Below, piece after piece: positions 8,257-16,270 of a stretch of 64,000 nt of DNA; the stretch's first letter is position 1, and every line of letters begins with the position of its first letter. The position numbers and the translations under genes were made by a program. Below the pieces are notes generated by a model. The model saw only the letters and a list, made by a program, of their open reading frames with translations. It did not search any database and was not told the DNA's origin. This DNA is from Archangium gephyra (GTDB taxonomy: Bacteria > Myxococcota > Myxococcia > Myxococcales > Myxococcaceae): contig QFQP01000024.1 in NCBI GenBank assembly GCA_003243425.1, positions 56,266 through 120,265 of the forward strand, in the 5' to 3' direction.

Positions 8257-9533
8257 CGCCACCCCGGGAGCACGAAGCGCGCGTCGAAGCCGGCGTCGGT
8301 GATGAGCCCGAAGCTCCAGGCCGGCGCGTAGAACGCGAGCACCACCAGCACCACCGCCACGAAGACCAGCGCCGCGGAGCGCCGCGTGCGCGCCACCCAG
8401 CCGACGTACGCGCCGAGCAGCACGGTGAAGAACAGGTACGCGGGGAGGAAATGGTAGATGTACGAGTCGCGCCTCGAGAGCATCCACGGGGCGACGAAGA
8501 GCAACGCGCCGGCGCCGAGCAGCAGCACTTCACGGCCGTGGGCGTCGAGGAACGCGCCGGGCCCCCACGACGCGCCCTCGCGGGCCTGCAACGTCGCGCC
8601 GACACCGCGCCACGCGACGAGGCCGGTGAGCGAAGCCGCGAGCACCATCGCCGGCCACCACACCGCGAGATTTCCGAGCGTGGTGAGCGTGCGCAGCCCG
8701 CCGCCTTCGCGGAACACGCCCATGATGATGGGTCGCGTAGGCAGGAACCACGTGGGCCAGGCCGACGTGAAGGGGTGCGTCATGCTGGTGGCTGCCGCGT
8801 GGTGTTTGAGCAGCCCCAGCGTCTCGGTGACCACCGACGGGGGCGCGCCCGACTTGCCGGTGAGCGACAGCCCGAGGCCGAACACCACGAAGTAGACGAG
8901 CACCGTGACCACGCTGATCAGCGCCGCTGAGCCGACCCGCATGCGCCAGCTCACGTCGCGCAACAGCAGCAACGCCACCATCGACGTCGCCACCAGGCTC
9001 ACGCCGCTGAACTTGATGCTGCAGGCGACGCCGCACACCAGCCCGAGGGCGACTGCGGTCAGCAGGGTCCACCTCAGCGTGACGATGAGCAACGCCGCGG
9101 CCGCGCACGCGACCAGAAAGCCGTCGAGCAACCCCGCGCGCGAGTAGCTGATGAAGAAGCCATCAGCCGCAATCAACGCCGCGGCCAGCACGCCGGTGCG
9201 AACGTCTTTGAACAGGCGCGCGACAGCCACGCCTGCCAGCGCGATGGTGAGCAGCCCCGCCACGAGGAGCGGGAGGCGCCACGCGAGCGACTGGTCGCCG
9301 AACAGCCGAATCGACGCCGCGAGGATCAATTTCCCCAGCGGTGGGTGGTCGTTCCAGTCGGGTTTGCCGGCGAGGTAGTTGCGCGCGTTCTCGACGAAGT
9401 GGAGCTCGTCGAACATCATCTGCCCGGGGAACGAGAGCCGCACCGCGCGCAAGGCGACGCCGCAGCTCAACAGCACCGCGGCGACCGCATCGATCGGCTT
9501 CACCGCCCAACGCCCGAGACCCGCGGAAAACAT
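8253..9533 (-). CDS. PMT-family (GT39, dolichyl-phosphate-mannose--protein mannosyltransferase-like) membrane glycosyltransferase
   Basis: A 426-residue polytopic protein with about 10 membrane segments. The first periplasmic loop reads FPGQMMFDELHFVENARNYLAGKPDWNDHPPLGKLILA: the Asp-Glu pair and the D-H-P-P-L-G-K-L motif are diagnostic for the PMT/GT39 superfamily. These enzymes transfer mannose or another hexose from a polyprenyl phosphate to Ser/Thr of exported proteins or to lipids. It is shorter than protein O-mannosyltransferases with MIR domains, as is usual in bacteria. A -10-like TACCTT ends 8 nt before the ATG and there is no Shine-Dalgarno, suggesting a leaderless mRNA. The downstream gene overlaps by 4 nt. 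Confidence 0.88.
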   Translation of the reverse strand: MFSAGLGRWAVKPIDAVAAVLLSCGVALRAVRLSFPGQMMFDELHFVENARNYLAGKPDWNDHPPLGKLILAASIRLFGDQSLAWRLPLLVAGLLTIALAGVAVARLFKDVRTGVLAAALIAADGFFISYSRAGLLDGFLVACAAAALLIVTLRWTLLTAVALGLVCGVACSIKFSGVSLVATSMVALLLLRDVSWRMRVGSAALISVVTVLVYFVVFGLGLSLTGKSGAPPSVVTETLGLLKHHAAATSMTHPFTSAWPTWFLPTRPIIMGVFREGGGLRTLTTLGNLAVWWPAMVLAASLTGLVAWRGVGATLQAREGASWGPGAFLDAHGREVLLLGAGALLFVAPWMLSRRDSYIYHFLPAYLFFTVLLGAYVGWVARTRRSAALVFVAVVLVVLAFYAPAWSFGLITDAGFDARFVLPGWR

Positions 9534-9541
9534 GGCGGGGC

Positions 9542-9547
9542 AAGGTA
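9542..9547 (-). promoter_or_regulatory. -10 element for a leaderless PMT transcript
   Basis: On the minus strand TACCTT is followed by 8 nt and then ATG 9533. Transcription normally starts about 7 nt after a -10 element, which would put the 5' end at or within a base or two of the start codon. Confidence 0.45.
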
Positions 9548-9572
9548 TGCGGTTTCATTCACCGCGAACACA

Positions 9573-10640
9573 TCAGTCGACGCCGTACATCTGCTCCCAG
9601 ACGGGCGCGAAGCGGTAGCCACCGTCGGCGGTGCGCGGTGAACCGCCACCGGCCTGCGTCGACGAGTGCGATTGATCCGCGTTCCCCGCGTCGACCGAAG
9701 TGAAGAGGCGATGGCTGTCGTTCCACGGCGCGCTGCCACTTTCGATCCGCTGCGGTGCACCGGGCAGCATCAACACGTTGAAGGCGCCGAGGTGGCCCAT
9801 GTGCTGGCCGTCGACCGAATGGGTGAAGCCCCACTGCCGGTCGAGCGGCGTGAGCGAAGGCAACGTGAGCCACGCCTGATTGGTGTCGAGCGGCCCCGAC
9901 AACATCACCGCGCGGTCGACGTTGCGCACTTTGGCGATGAGCGCGGCGGTGCTCGCGCCGTGGCTGATGCCCGAGATGATGATGCGGTCCCACCGCGGCA
10001 GACCGTCGACGAGGAAGTAGTCCCAACCGCCCTGCGGGTTGATGGTTTGCAGATGGCCCAGCATGCGGACGATGCGCTCTTCGATGCTGTCGGACCGCGT
10101 GATGGCGATGACGGTGGTGCGGTCGGTGCCGTCGAACGCTTCGAGCCTGCAGCCGCCGATGTCGTTGCCGCAGTTCCCGACGCCGTAGTTCGCCGCGTAG
10201 CAGGGCCCGATGACGTGAAAGCCGCGCTGCGCGAGGAAGTCTTCGTGGGCGACGGAGCCGCAGGTGGTCGGTGCTCCGGCGCCGTGCAGGTAGACGACGA
10301 GCAGGCCGCGCGGTTCGACGCGCGTGTCGAAGGCGGCGACCTGATTGCCCAGCGCGAGGCCGGCGTCGGGGTCGGCGGCTTTGGCGGTGAATTGAAAGCG
10401 GTAGAGCTGCGGGTTGCTGCGGTCGACGACGAGCACGCCTGAATCGGGAACGCCGGCGTCGAAGCCTGCGTCGGGCTGTCCACCGTCTTCGGTCATGCCG
10501 GCGTCGATTTCACCGGCGTCGATGGTGATGCCGGAATCGGCGACGCCTGAATCGACAGCGGGCATCTCGCCTGCGTCGGGCTGATCCACAGGTGCACCGC
10601 AGCTGACGAGGGCGAGAACGACGAGGGCACGGGCGCGCAT
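9573..10640 (-). CDS. Lipoprotein alpha/beta hydrolase
   Basis: A 355-residue protein. The N terminus (MRARALVVLALVSCGAP) is a lipoprotein signal with Cys14, followed by about 55 residues of DAG/DSG-rich linker (MPAVDSGVADSGITIDAGEIDAG) like those of myxobacterial surface lipoproteins. The rest is an alpha/beta-hydrolase fold: LLVVYLHGAGAPTTCG (oxyanion loop), IIISGISHGASTAALIAK (nucleophile elbow G-I-S-H-G, Ser about 228) and, near the end, a Gly/Ser-rich loop before YRFAPVWEQMYGVD. Six Cys suggest disulphides. It may be an esterase, lipase or peptidase; the catalytic His is not unambiguous. The gene is preceded by TAAGGT 8 nt before ATG. Confidence 0.8.
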   Translation of the reverse strand: MRARALVVLALVSCGAPVDQPDAGEMPAVDSGVADSGITIDAGEIDAGMTEDGGQPDAGFDAGVPDSGVLVVDRSNPQLYRFQFTAKAADPDAGLALGNQVAAFDTRVEPRGLLVVYLHGAGAPTTCGSVAHEDFLAQRGFHVIGPCYAANYGVGNCGNDIGGCRLEAFDGTDRTTVIAITRSDSIEERIVRMLGHLQTINPQGGWDYFLVDGLPRWDRIIISGISHGASTAALIAKVRNVDRAVMLSGPLDTNQAWLTLPSLTPLDRQWGFTHSVDGQHMGHLGAFNVLMLPGAPQRIESGSAPWNDSHRLFTSVDAGNADQSHSSTQAGGGSPRTADGGYRFAPVWEQMYGVD

Positions 10641-10648
10641 GACCGCGG

Positions 10649-10654
10649 ACCTTA
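10649..10654 (-). promoter_or_regulatory. -10 element for a leaderless hydrolase transcript
   Basis: TAAGGT on the minus strand, 8 nt before ATG 10640, with no Shine-Dalgarno. The same TAAGGTCCG string stands 9 nt before the DUF4175 start at 25719. Confidence 0.45.
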
Positions 10655-10656
10655 GG

Positions 10657-10965
10657 TCACTCGCGCCACGCCTCGACGCGCTTCACGAAGTCGCGCACGT
10701 TCGCGTGACGGTCGGCACACCGCAGCGTCTCCAGCGCCCGTTCCACGCGGCAGCGAAGCTCGTTCATGAAGTTGTCGGGCCTGCAGAAGAACCGCGCGTC
10801 GCCGGTGTGTTCGGCGCTCTGGACGACCAGCAGCTGATCACCGCAGGTGAGCGCGACTTCGAACTGCACGCCGTTGCCCAGCGGCGCACCCCACCACGTG
10901 TGCGGAATGCCGGACTGGAGTGTCGTCAGCTGTGTCTTCAACGACGTCAACTGCGTCCTCGTCAC
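10657..10965 (-). CDS. Small protein of unknown function with three Cys
   Basis: A 102-residue protein from GTG 10965, which has a GGAGG Shine-Dalgarno 7 nt upstream. A longer in-phase frame reaches 11064 but is Arg/Gly-rich and lacks such a site. The sequence (TRTQLTSLKTQLTTLQSGIPHTWWGAPLGNGVQFEVALTCGD) begins with a helix, then WWGAP, then strands; Cys occur in LTCGD, FFCRPD and ELRCRVERAL, with a fourth in LRCADRHAN. No signal peptide is obvious. Its start codon overlaps the stop of a possible tiny membrane-peptide frame (GTGA), suggesting coupling. No family is recognised. Confidence 0.6.
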   Translation of the reverse strand: MTRTQLTSLKTQLTTLQSGIPHTWWGAPLGNGVQFEVALTCGDQLLVVQSAEHTGDARFFCRPDNFMNELRCRVERALETLRCADRHANVRDFVKRVEAWRE

Positions 10966-11057
10966 CGTGCCGCCTCCAGGTGAGAAGCGAATACGCAGAG
11001 GTCGAAGGCGAACAGACCCGCGATCAACACCACGACCGACCACCGCACCAGGGGCAC
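10962..11057 (-). CDS. Possible 31-residue single-span membrane peptide
   Basis: A short frame on the minus strand with candidate GTG starts at 11057 or 11048 encodes VPLVRWSVVVLIAGLFAF followed by DLCVFASHLEAAR and stops with TGA overlapping the GTG of the next gene (GTGA at 10962-10965). The positive-inside Arg followed by about 20 hydrophobic residues is a good membrane span, and the overlap style is the one used between co-translated genes throughout this window. Against it: no Shine-Dalgarno is well placed (an AGGAGG lies about 22 nt before GTG 11057). It would sit between the GCS2-CBS gene and the 102-residue gene. Confidence 0.35.
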   Translation of the reverse strand: MPLVRWSVVVLIAGLFAFDLCVFASHLEAAR

Positions 11058-11091
11058 GAAGCACGGGCGGCTTGCGCGCCCTCCTACGACG

Positions 11092-13050
11092 TCACTTGCG
11101 CAGCGATTCCTCGAGCAGGTCACGCGCGATCTTGAGGAAGTTGTCTTCGGTCAACACGCCGACCAGCTTGCTGTCGAGCAGCACCGGCAGGCAGCCGATG
11201 CGGTGGTCACGCATCAACGAGATCGCCTCCAGCGTCGAGCTCTGCGGTGTCACCGACATCACGTCGCGGCGCATGACGTCGCTCACCGGCGCGTCCTTCG
11301 TCGCCCCGCCCGCCGCGAGGAACCGCAGCACCGAGCGGTACGAGACCAGGCCCACCAGCCGGTGCTCCTTGTCTTCCACGAGCACGTAACGCACGCGCTC
11401 CCAGCTCATGATGTTGGCCACCAGGTCGACCGCGTCGTCGGCTTCCACCACGAAGAGGTCGGTGGTCATGAACTGCTCGACACGCTGGTACGTGTGCTTC
11501 GTCGCGCCGCTCTCTTCGAGTCGCGCGTGCTCCCATTCAGCCACGGGGTTGCCTGCTTTCTGTCGCTCGATGGTGGCCGCGACCAGCGCCGCCTGCCGCT
11601 GACCGACGCTGCCTTTGTCCTTCATCTTGTGCAGTGACTGCGTGAGCCACCGCGCTCCGGTCTGCCCCTTGCGAATGCGCGCGTCGACGATGCCGAGGTA
11701 GCGCTTGATGTCGGCTTCGTCGACCTGCTGCGCACGCAGCCCCGCTTCTGCCGCGGGAATCAGGGTGTCGAGCACCAGCTTCGAGGCCGGCAGCTCCTTG
11801 CCTTCGAGCCACCACATGGGCGCCATGTAGCCCTCGCGCGCCGCCGCGTAGAAGTTGCCCGCTGCGTGGTCGAAGTCGATGAGCCGGGTGATGTCTTCGT
11901 AGCGCTTGCTGAGCTCCACCATCATTCCGCACCAGAACGCGGCGTTGGCGATCTCGTCGGGCACCGAGGGGCCGGCGGGCATCACGCGGTTCTCGATGCG
12001 CAGGTGCGGCTTGCCGTCGATGATGCCGTAGCAGGCGCGGTTCCACCGGTAGATGGTGCCGTTGTGCAGGCGCAGCGACTTGAGCTCCGGCGCCTTGCCT
12101 TCGTTGAGCAGCTTCATCGGGTCTTCGTCGCTCTCGCTGCCGACCAGCGTGCGGAAGCGCGCGATGTCTTCACGGAAGATGTCGGTGATGTCGCGCTCGA
12201 TGAAGCGCGTGCCGAACGTCACGCGCGCGGCCTGGTCGCGCAGGTGCTGCGTCTTGCTGCGCGTGTCGACCGACTGCTGGAACAGGGCGATGCGCGTCTC
12301 GGACCACAGGCGCTTGCCGAACAGCAGCGGCGAGTTGCAGGCCACCGACATCAGCGGGCCGGCGAGCACCTGCGCGAGGTTGTACTGGCGACCGAAGTCG
12401 TCGGCGTCGACCTGCAGGTGCACCTGGAAGCTCGAGTTGCACGCCTCGACCATCACCGAGTCGTGGGCGATGACCAGCTCGTCGAGGCCCTTGATGGAGA
12501 ACTCGAAGTCGCCGCCGCGCATCGCCGCCACGGCCTTGCTGAGCGCGAGGTACCGCGGGCTGGGCACCATGTTTTCCATGCCCAGGTCGGCCTTGCGCAT
12601 GGTGGGCAGAATGCCGATGAGCACCGCGCGCAGCCCGAGGTCGTCGGCCGCGTCCCAGGCCTTCTTCATCAGGCCCGTCATTTCATTCTCGAGCTTGCGG
12701 AAGCCGTCGCCCTTGAAGTCCTGCGGCGAGGCGTTCATCTCGAGCTGAAAGGCGCCGAGTTCGGTCGTGAAGTGCGGGTCTTTCAACCGGTCGAGCATCT
12801 TGAGCGCGCCGGGCGCAGGCACGAACGCAGGGTCCGTGAGGAACATCTCCTGCTCGGCGCCGATGCGTTTGACGCCCTTCTCGAAGCGGCCTTCCTGAAG
12901 CATGCGCTCGAGCGCGCGAAGGTCGGCGAGAACTGCGCGCATGAACGCTCGGCCGGTTTTGGCATCGCGTTCGGTTTCGATTTCTTTGTGTGCCCGCGTG
13001 GTTTCGGTACCCAGAAGCCCTCCGGCTTGATCAGCGAGGACGCAAAGCAT
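11092..13050 (-). CDS. GCS2-type glutamate-cysteine ligase family protein fused to two CBS domains
   Basis: A 652-residue protein. Residues about 60-420 match the GCS2 / COG2170 carboxylate-amine ligase fold: RIGAEQEMFLTD (the G-x-E-x-E metal-binding start), TTELGAFQLEMNASPQ, VMVEACNSSFQVHLQVD, and LRIENRVMPAGPS. Residues about 525-650 are a CBS pair (VEQFMTTDLFVVEADDAVDLVANIMSWERVRYVLVEDKEHRLVGLVS, then VSDVMRRDVMSVTPQSSTLEAISLMRDHRIGCLPVLLDSKLVGVLTEDNFL) that could bind an adenylate regulator. GCS2 enzymes ligate glutamate to an amine by ATP hydrolysis; the substrate may not be cysteine. The start is uncertain: ATG 13050, or an internal non-AUG start near 13014 (CTG after GGAGGGCTT). Minus-strand neighbours include an esterase and an ATP-grasp protein. 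Confidence 0.85.
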   Translation of the reverse strand: MLCVLADQAGGLLGTETTRAHKEIETERDAKTGRAFMRAVLADLRALERMLQEGRFEKGVKRIGAEQEMFLTDPAFVPAPGALKMLDRLKDPHFTTELGAFQLEMNASPQDFKGDGFRKLENEMTGLMKKAWDAADDLGLRAVLIGILPTMRKADLGMENMVPSPRYLALSKAVAAMRGGDFEFSIKGLDELVIAHDSVMVEACNSSFQVHLQVDADDFGRQYNLAQVLAGPLMSVACNSPLLFGKRLWSETRIALFQQSVDTRSKTQHLRDQAARVTFGTRFIERDITDIFREDIARFRTLVGSESDEDPMKLLNEGKAPELKSLRLHNGTIYRWNRACYGIIDGKPHLRIENRVMPAGPSVPDEIANAAFWCGMMVELSKRYEDITRLIDFDHAAGNFYAAAREGYMAPMWWLEGKELPASKLVLDTLIPAAEAGLRAQQVDEADIKRYLGIVDARIRKGQTGARWLTQSLHKMKDKGSVGQRQAALVAATIERQKAGNPVAEWEHARLEESGATKHTYQRVEQFMTTDLFVVEADDAVDLVANIMSWERVRYVLVEDKEHRLVGLVSYRSVLRFLAAGGATKDAPVSDVMRRDVMSVTPQSSTLEAISLMRDHRIGCLPVLLDSKLVGVLTEDNFLKIARDLLEESLRK

Positions 13051-13126
13051 CGCATAACGAACTGACGCGTCGCGCAGTTTGTCGTGCGCGTGGGAATGGT
13101 GCCGTTGTCCTACACGGCAGATCAGC

Positions 13127-15502
13127 TCACGGGAGGAAGTGCCACACGGTGCCGTCGACCATCGCCATCACACGCTCGCGAACCGGGTCCCACGCGGTGA
13201 CGACGTGAGAACTGAACGGCGGCGATGTCGTCGGGTGCAGTTGAGTCCACGCCGAGCCGTTCCATTCTGCGGTCAGCAGTGGTTGTGGAAACGAACCGGT
13301 CGAGACGCAGACGATTCGGCGTCGCACCGGGTCGGTGACCATGTTCGGGCAGCAACCGCCCAGAGAGGGGTGTTCGTTCCAATCAGTTCCCGTCCACGAC
13401 CAGAGCGAACCGTTCATCAGCAACAGGCGTTGTTGAACGGCATCCCAGGCGAGCGAGCGGCAATACGGCGAACCGGTCGGTGTCGTCTGGGCGGTCCACG
13501 TGGTGCCGTCCCACGTCCACGCCTCATTTCTTCTCACCAGCAGGGTGTGTGCGCGCACCGGGTCGAATGCCATGGCATCGGCGTACCCGGTGAACTCGAC
13601 CGACGGTGAGGCCGCCGGCGTGAGTTGAAGCCACGTCGTGCCGTCCCATTCCCAGGTCTCTCCGAGCGAATTGCTGAACAGTACGGTGCGCGCGCGTTGT
13701 GCGTCGAAGCTCATCACGTGGCTGCTTTGCGGCGGCGGTGAGGTCGGCGGTTGTCTCGACCACCACACGTGGCCGTCCCATTCCCACGTGTCGTTGAGCA
13801 CCGCAGAAGCGTTGAGCTCGTTTCCTCCGAAGAGCACCACACGCCGCCGCACGGTGTCGGTGGCCAGCGCGGTGTCGATTCGAAATCGCGGCTGTGTCTT
13901 TGCCACGCGTGTCCAGTCGTTGCCGTCCCATTCCCACTGGCTGTCATCGTTGCCGCGAATGAACACCACGCGTTGACGAGCCGTCGCGAAGAGCATGTCG
14001 CCGTTGAGCGGCGTCGGCGGTCGCATCGTCGGCGTACGCTGCAGCCACGAGGTGCCGTCCCATTCCCACGTGTCGTCGAGAGGAACGGTGTCGACGCCAC
14101 CGAAGAGCACCAGCTTTCTGCGCACCTGGTCCCACGTCATCGCCGCGCCGTAGCGGGGTGAGGGAGCGACGGTGGGCGTCACACGCTCGGTCCAGGCCGT
14201 CCCGTCCCATTCCCACAGCGTGTTGAAGCGCTGGGTAGAGGGGAGCAGACCTCCGAAGAGCACCACGCGATTCGCGTTGCCGTCCCACGACATCGAGAAG
14301 CCTTCGCCTGGCGAGCCGCCGCTCGTTGCGCGTTGCTCCCAATCGTTGCCGTCCCATTCCCAGGTGCCGTTGGCGCCGAGAAAGAGCACGGCCCGGCCGC
14401 GCGCGTGGTCCCAGGCGAGGGCTCGGCGCACGCTCGAAGCCGGCGGAGAAGTGGTGGGATGCCGACGCAGCCACGTGCTGCCGTCCCATTCCCAGGTCTC
14501 GTCGAGGGTCGTTGAGCCGACGCGGCCACCGAACAGCAACACCCGCTTTCGCAGCGGGTCCCACGTCATCGCGTGCTGACTGCGCGTCGAGGGCGAGGTC
14601 ACCGGGAGTCGCTGCTCCCAACGTGTGCCGTCGTGCGTCCACGTGTCGTCGAAGGTCTGGCCTCCGAAGGTGACGATTCGTGAGCGCGTCACGTCGTAGG
14701 CCATCGCGAAGGCGCTGCGCCCCGGGAACGTGTTCGGAACCCAGCGATTGGAGCACTGCGCAGTGACCGGCCTCGGCCGCAGCACACACTGCCCGGTGAT
14801 GCACACGTTCACCTGCGTCGCGAAGCAGTCGTCGTCACCGCACAACGTGCCGTCGAGCGCGTCGGCGAAACCGCAGCCCGTCGCCGAATCACACGTCGCT
14901 ACCTGACACGGTGAAGCCGGTTCAGGGCACATGCGCGGCGCGCTGCCGCAGCCGGTCTGCTCGTCGCACGTGGGCACGAGACACGCGTCGTTGGTGGCGC
15001 AGCCGTTGATGCTGCCGACGCATGTCCCGGCGTTGCATTGACCCACGATGCAGTTCGTTTCGCAGCCGGTGCCGTTGGGCCGGTTCTCTTCGACGCACTG
15101 CTGACCGTCGAAGTGAGACGTGGTGCACGCGGTCGCCGCGCCGCATTCAGGAATCGCGAGGCCTTCACCTTCGAGCGCGACGCCCTGCATCGCCGCCGTC
15201 GCGAGCCCGGTTGCCGTAGGCGCGAAGGTGACGCGCACCCGTTGATCAGCTCCACGCGTGAGTTGGAAGTTCGACGGCTCGACGAAGAACGGAGGCTCGA
15301 CGTTGAGCGCGACGTCAGCAATGCGCCCACCAAAGTTGCTGAAGGTGACCTCGCGTTCGTCGCGGTACCCCACGTACGTCGGCGTGAAGGTCACGCGCGC
15401 ATCGCTGACGCGCACGTCGGCGTCAGGCAGCCCGGTGACCTCCGGCGGCTTGCAGGCGACGAGCGTGACCACCAGCAGCAGGCCGGTGTGCAGGAACCGC
15501 AT
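13127..15502 (-). CDS. Kelch-like beta-propeller lipoprotein
   Basis: A 791-residue protein. MRFLHTGLLLVVTLVAC is a lipoprotein signal with Cys17. Residues about 25-120 form an Ig-like choice-of-anchor (ASH-like) domain (VTFTPTYVGYRDEREVTFSNFGG), and about 125-245 form a Cys-rich domain of repeated C-x-V-x-T-C-D modules. From about 255 to the end there are roughly ten repeats of about 50 residues, each with a strand RVVLFGG followed by D-T-W-E-W-D-G-x-x-W, as in kelch propellers. ATG 15502 is preferred over 15487/15517 alternatives because AGAGGAG precedes it. It is presumably anchored in the outer membrane facing outward; ligand unknown. It lies between the GCS2-CBS gene and the esterase/ATP-grasp pair on the same strand. 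Confidence 0.85.
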   Translation of the reverse strand: MRFLHTGLLLVVTLVACKPPEVTGLPDADVRVSDARVTFTPTYVGYRDEREVTFSNFGGRIADVALNVEPPFFVEPSNFQLTRGADQRVRVTFAPTATGLATAAMQGVALEGEGLAIPECGAATACTTSHFDGQQCVEENRPNGTGCETNCIVGQCNAGTCVGSINGCATNDACLVPTCDEQTGCGSAPRMCPEPASPCQVATCDSATGCGFADALDGTLCGDDDCFATQVNVCITGQCVLRPRPVTAQCSNRWVPNTFPGRSAFAMAYDVTRSRIVTFGGQTFDDTWTHDGTRWEQRLPVTSPSTRSQHAMTWDPLRKRVLLFGGRVGSTTLDETWEWDGSTWLRRHPTTSPPASSVRRALAWDHARGRAVLFLGANGTWEWDGNDWEQRATSGGSPGEGFSMSWDGNANRVVLFGGLLPSTQRFNTLWEWDGTAWTERVTPTVAPSPRYGAAMTWDQVRRKLVLFGGVDTVPLDDTWEWDGTSWLQRTPTMRPPTPLNGDMLFATARQRVVFIRGNDDSQWEWDGNDWTRVAKTQPRFRIDTALATDTVRRRVVLFGGNELNASAVLNDTWEWDGHVWWSRQPPTSPPPQSSHVMSFDAQRARTVLFSNSLGETWEWDGTTWLQLTPAASPSVEFTGYADAMAFDPVRAHTLLVRRNEAWTWDGTTWTAQTTPTGSPYCRSLAWDAVQQRLLLMNGSLWSWTGTDWNEHPSLGGCCPNMVTDPVRRRIVCVSTGSFPQPLLTAEWNGSAWTQLHPTTSPPFSSHVVTAWDPVRERVMAMVDGTVWHFLP
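13640..14500 (-). repeat. Tandem DNA repeats encoding the propeller blades
   Basis: The 15-mer GCCGTCCCATTCCCA (plus strand; it encodes W-E-W-D-G on the minus strand) recurs seven or eight times at about 130-150 bp spacing, near 13643, 13771, 13922, 14058, 14204, 14349 and 14482. Degenerate copies continue on both sides. DNA-level conservation exceeds what the protein motif requires, indicating recent duplication or gene conversion among blades. Confidence 0.7.
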
Positions 15503-15538
15503 GACGACTCCTCTCACCGGCCCTGCTTCGCGACGACT

Positions 15539-16270
15539 TCAGCCGACCCACTGCCCCAGGTACTTCGGCAGCATGTCTCGCCACGTCATCCAGTCGTGCG
15601 GCGTTTCCTTGCCCCACGAATCGACGCGGTTGGGAATGCCCTTGCTGCCGAGCACGCGCGCCAGGTTCCACGACTCGTTGATGTCTTCGGCTTTGCCTTC
15701 ACCCGACGGAATCAAGATGAAGCGCTGGCGCAGCTTGTCGAGGTGCGGGCCCGACAACGTGGGCACGAAGTGCAGCGGCGAGCTGACCCAGTAGTCGTCG
15801 CCGAAGCGCTCCGAAGACATGAAGCGGCGAATGTCGAAGGTGCCCGACATGCAGATGGCCCTGCTGAACACGTCGGGGAAGCGGCAGATGACGGCGGCGG
15901 CGTGGAACGCACCGATGCTCGCGCCCGCGGCGATGATCTCGATGTCGTCCTTGTTGCAGTCCTTGCGAATCGCAGGGACCACTTCGTGACGCACGTACTG
16001 GTGGAACTGGTTGAGCAGCCACTGCCGGTGCCCGGGCGTGCCTTCCTTCTGCACCATCGCCAGGCCGGCGACCGAGTCGCACGAGTAGACCTTGATCTTC
16101 CCCGCATCGATGAGCGGCGAGAGCACCTTGATCATCAGGAATCGCTCGATCTCCTCGGCGTCACCACCGGCGGTGGGGAAGAGGAGCACCGGCTGCCCAT
16201 AGGTGCCCCAACGCACCAGGGTCGCCTCACGCTTCATGCGCTGCGAGAACCAACGAGCCGAGGTCTTCAC
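15539..16270 (-). CDS. Esterase-family alpha/beta hydrolase
   Basis: A 243-residue protein without a signal peptide. It reads RWGTYGQPVLLFPTAGGDAEEIERF (strand and oxyanion region), then IIAAGASIGAFHAAAVICRFPDVFSRAICMSGTFD with a G-A-S-I-G nucleophile elbow (Ser about 119), FILIPSGEGKAEDINES (acid region) and WGKETPHDWMTWRDML (His). This matches the esterase D / putative esterase family (PF00756-like). The ATG overlaps the stop of the ATP-grasp gene (ATGA at 16267-16270), so the two are translationally coupled and likely act on related substrates. The natural substrate is unknown; hydrolysis of an ester or thioester product of the ATP-grasp ligase is speculation. Confidence 0.83.
   Translation of the reverse strand: MKTSARWFSQRMKREATLVRWGTYGQPVLLFPTAGGDAEEIERFLMIKVLSPLIDAGKIKVYSCDSVAGLAMVQKEGTPGHRQWLLNQFHQYVRHEVVPAIRKDCNKDDIEIIAAGASIGAFHAAAVICRFPDVFSRAICMSGTFDIRRFMSSERFGDDYWVSSPLHFVPTLSGPHLDKLRQRFILIPSGEGKAEDINESWNLARVLGSKGIPNRVDSWGKETPHDWMTWRDMLPKYLGQWVG

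Noticed and set aside
11866..13065. 399-codon plus-strand frame opposite the GCS2-CBS gene
   Set aside because: Antisense shadow; the minus-strand frame carries clear GCS2 and CBS motifs.
13640..14500. Regularly spaced repeats reminiscent of a CRISPR array
   Set aside because: The repeats are inside a coding frame, encode W-E-W-D-G propeller motifs, are about 140 bp apart and degenerate, and no cas genes are present.
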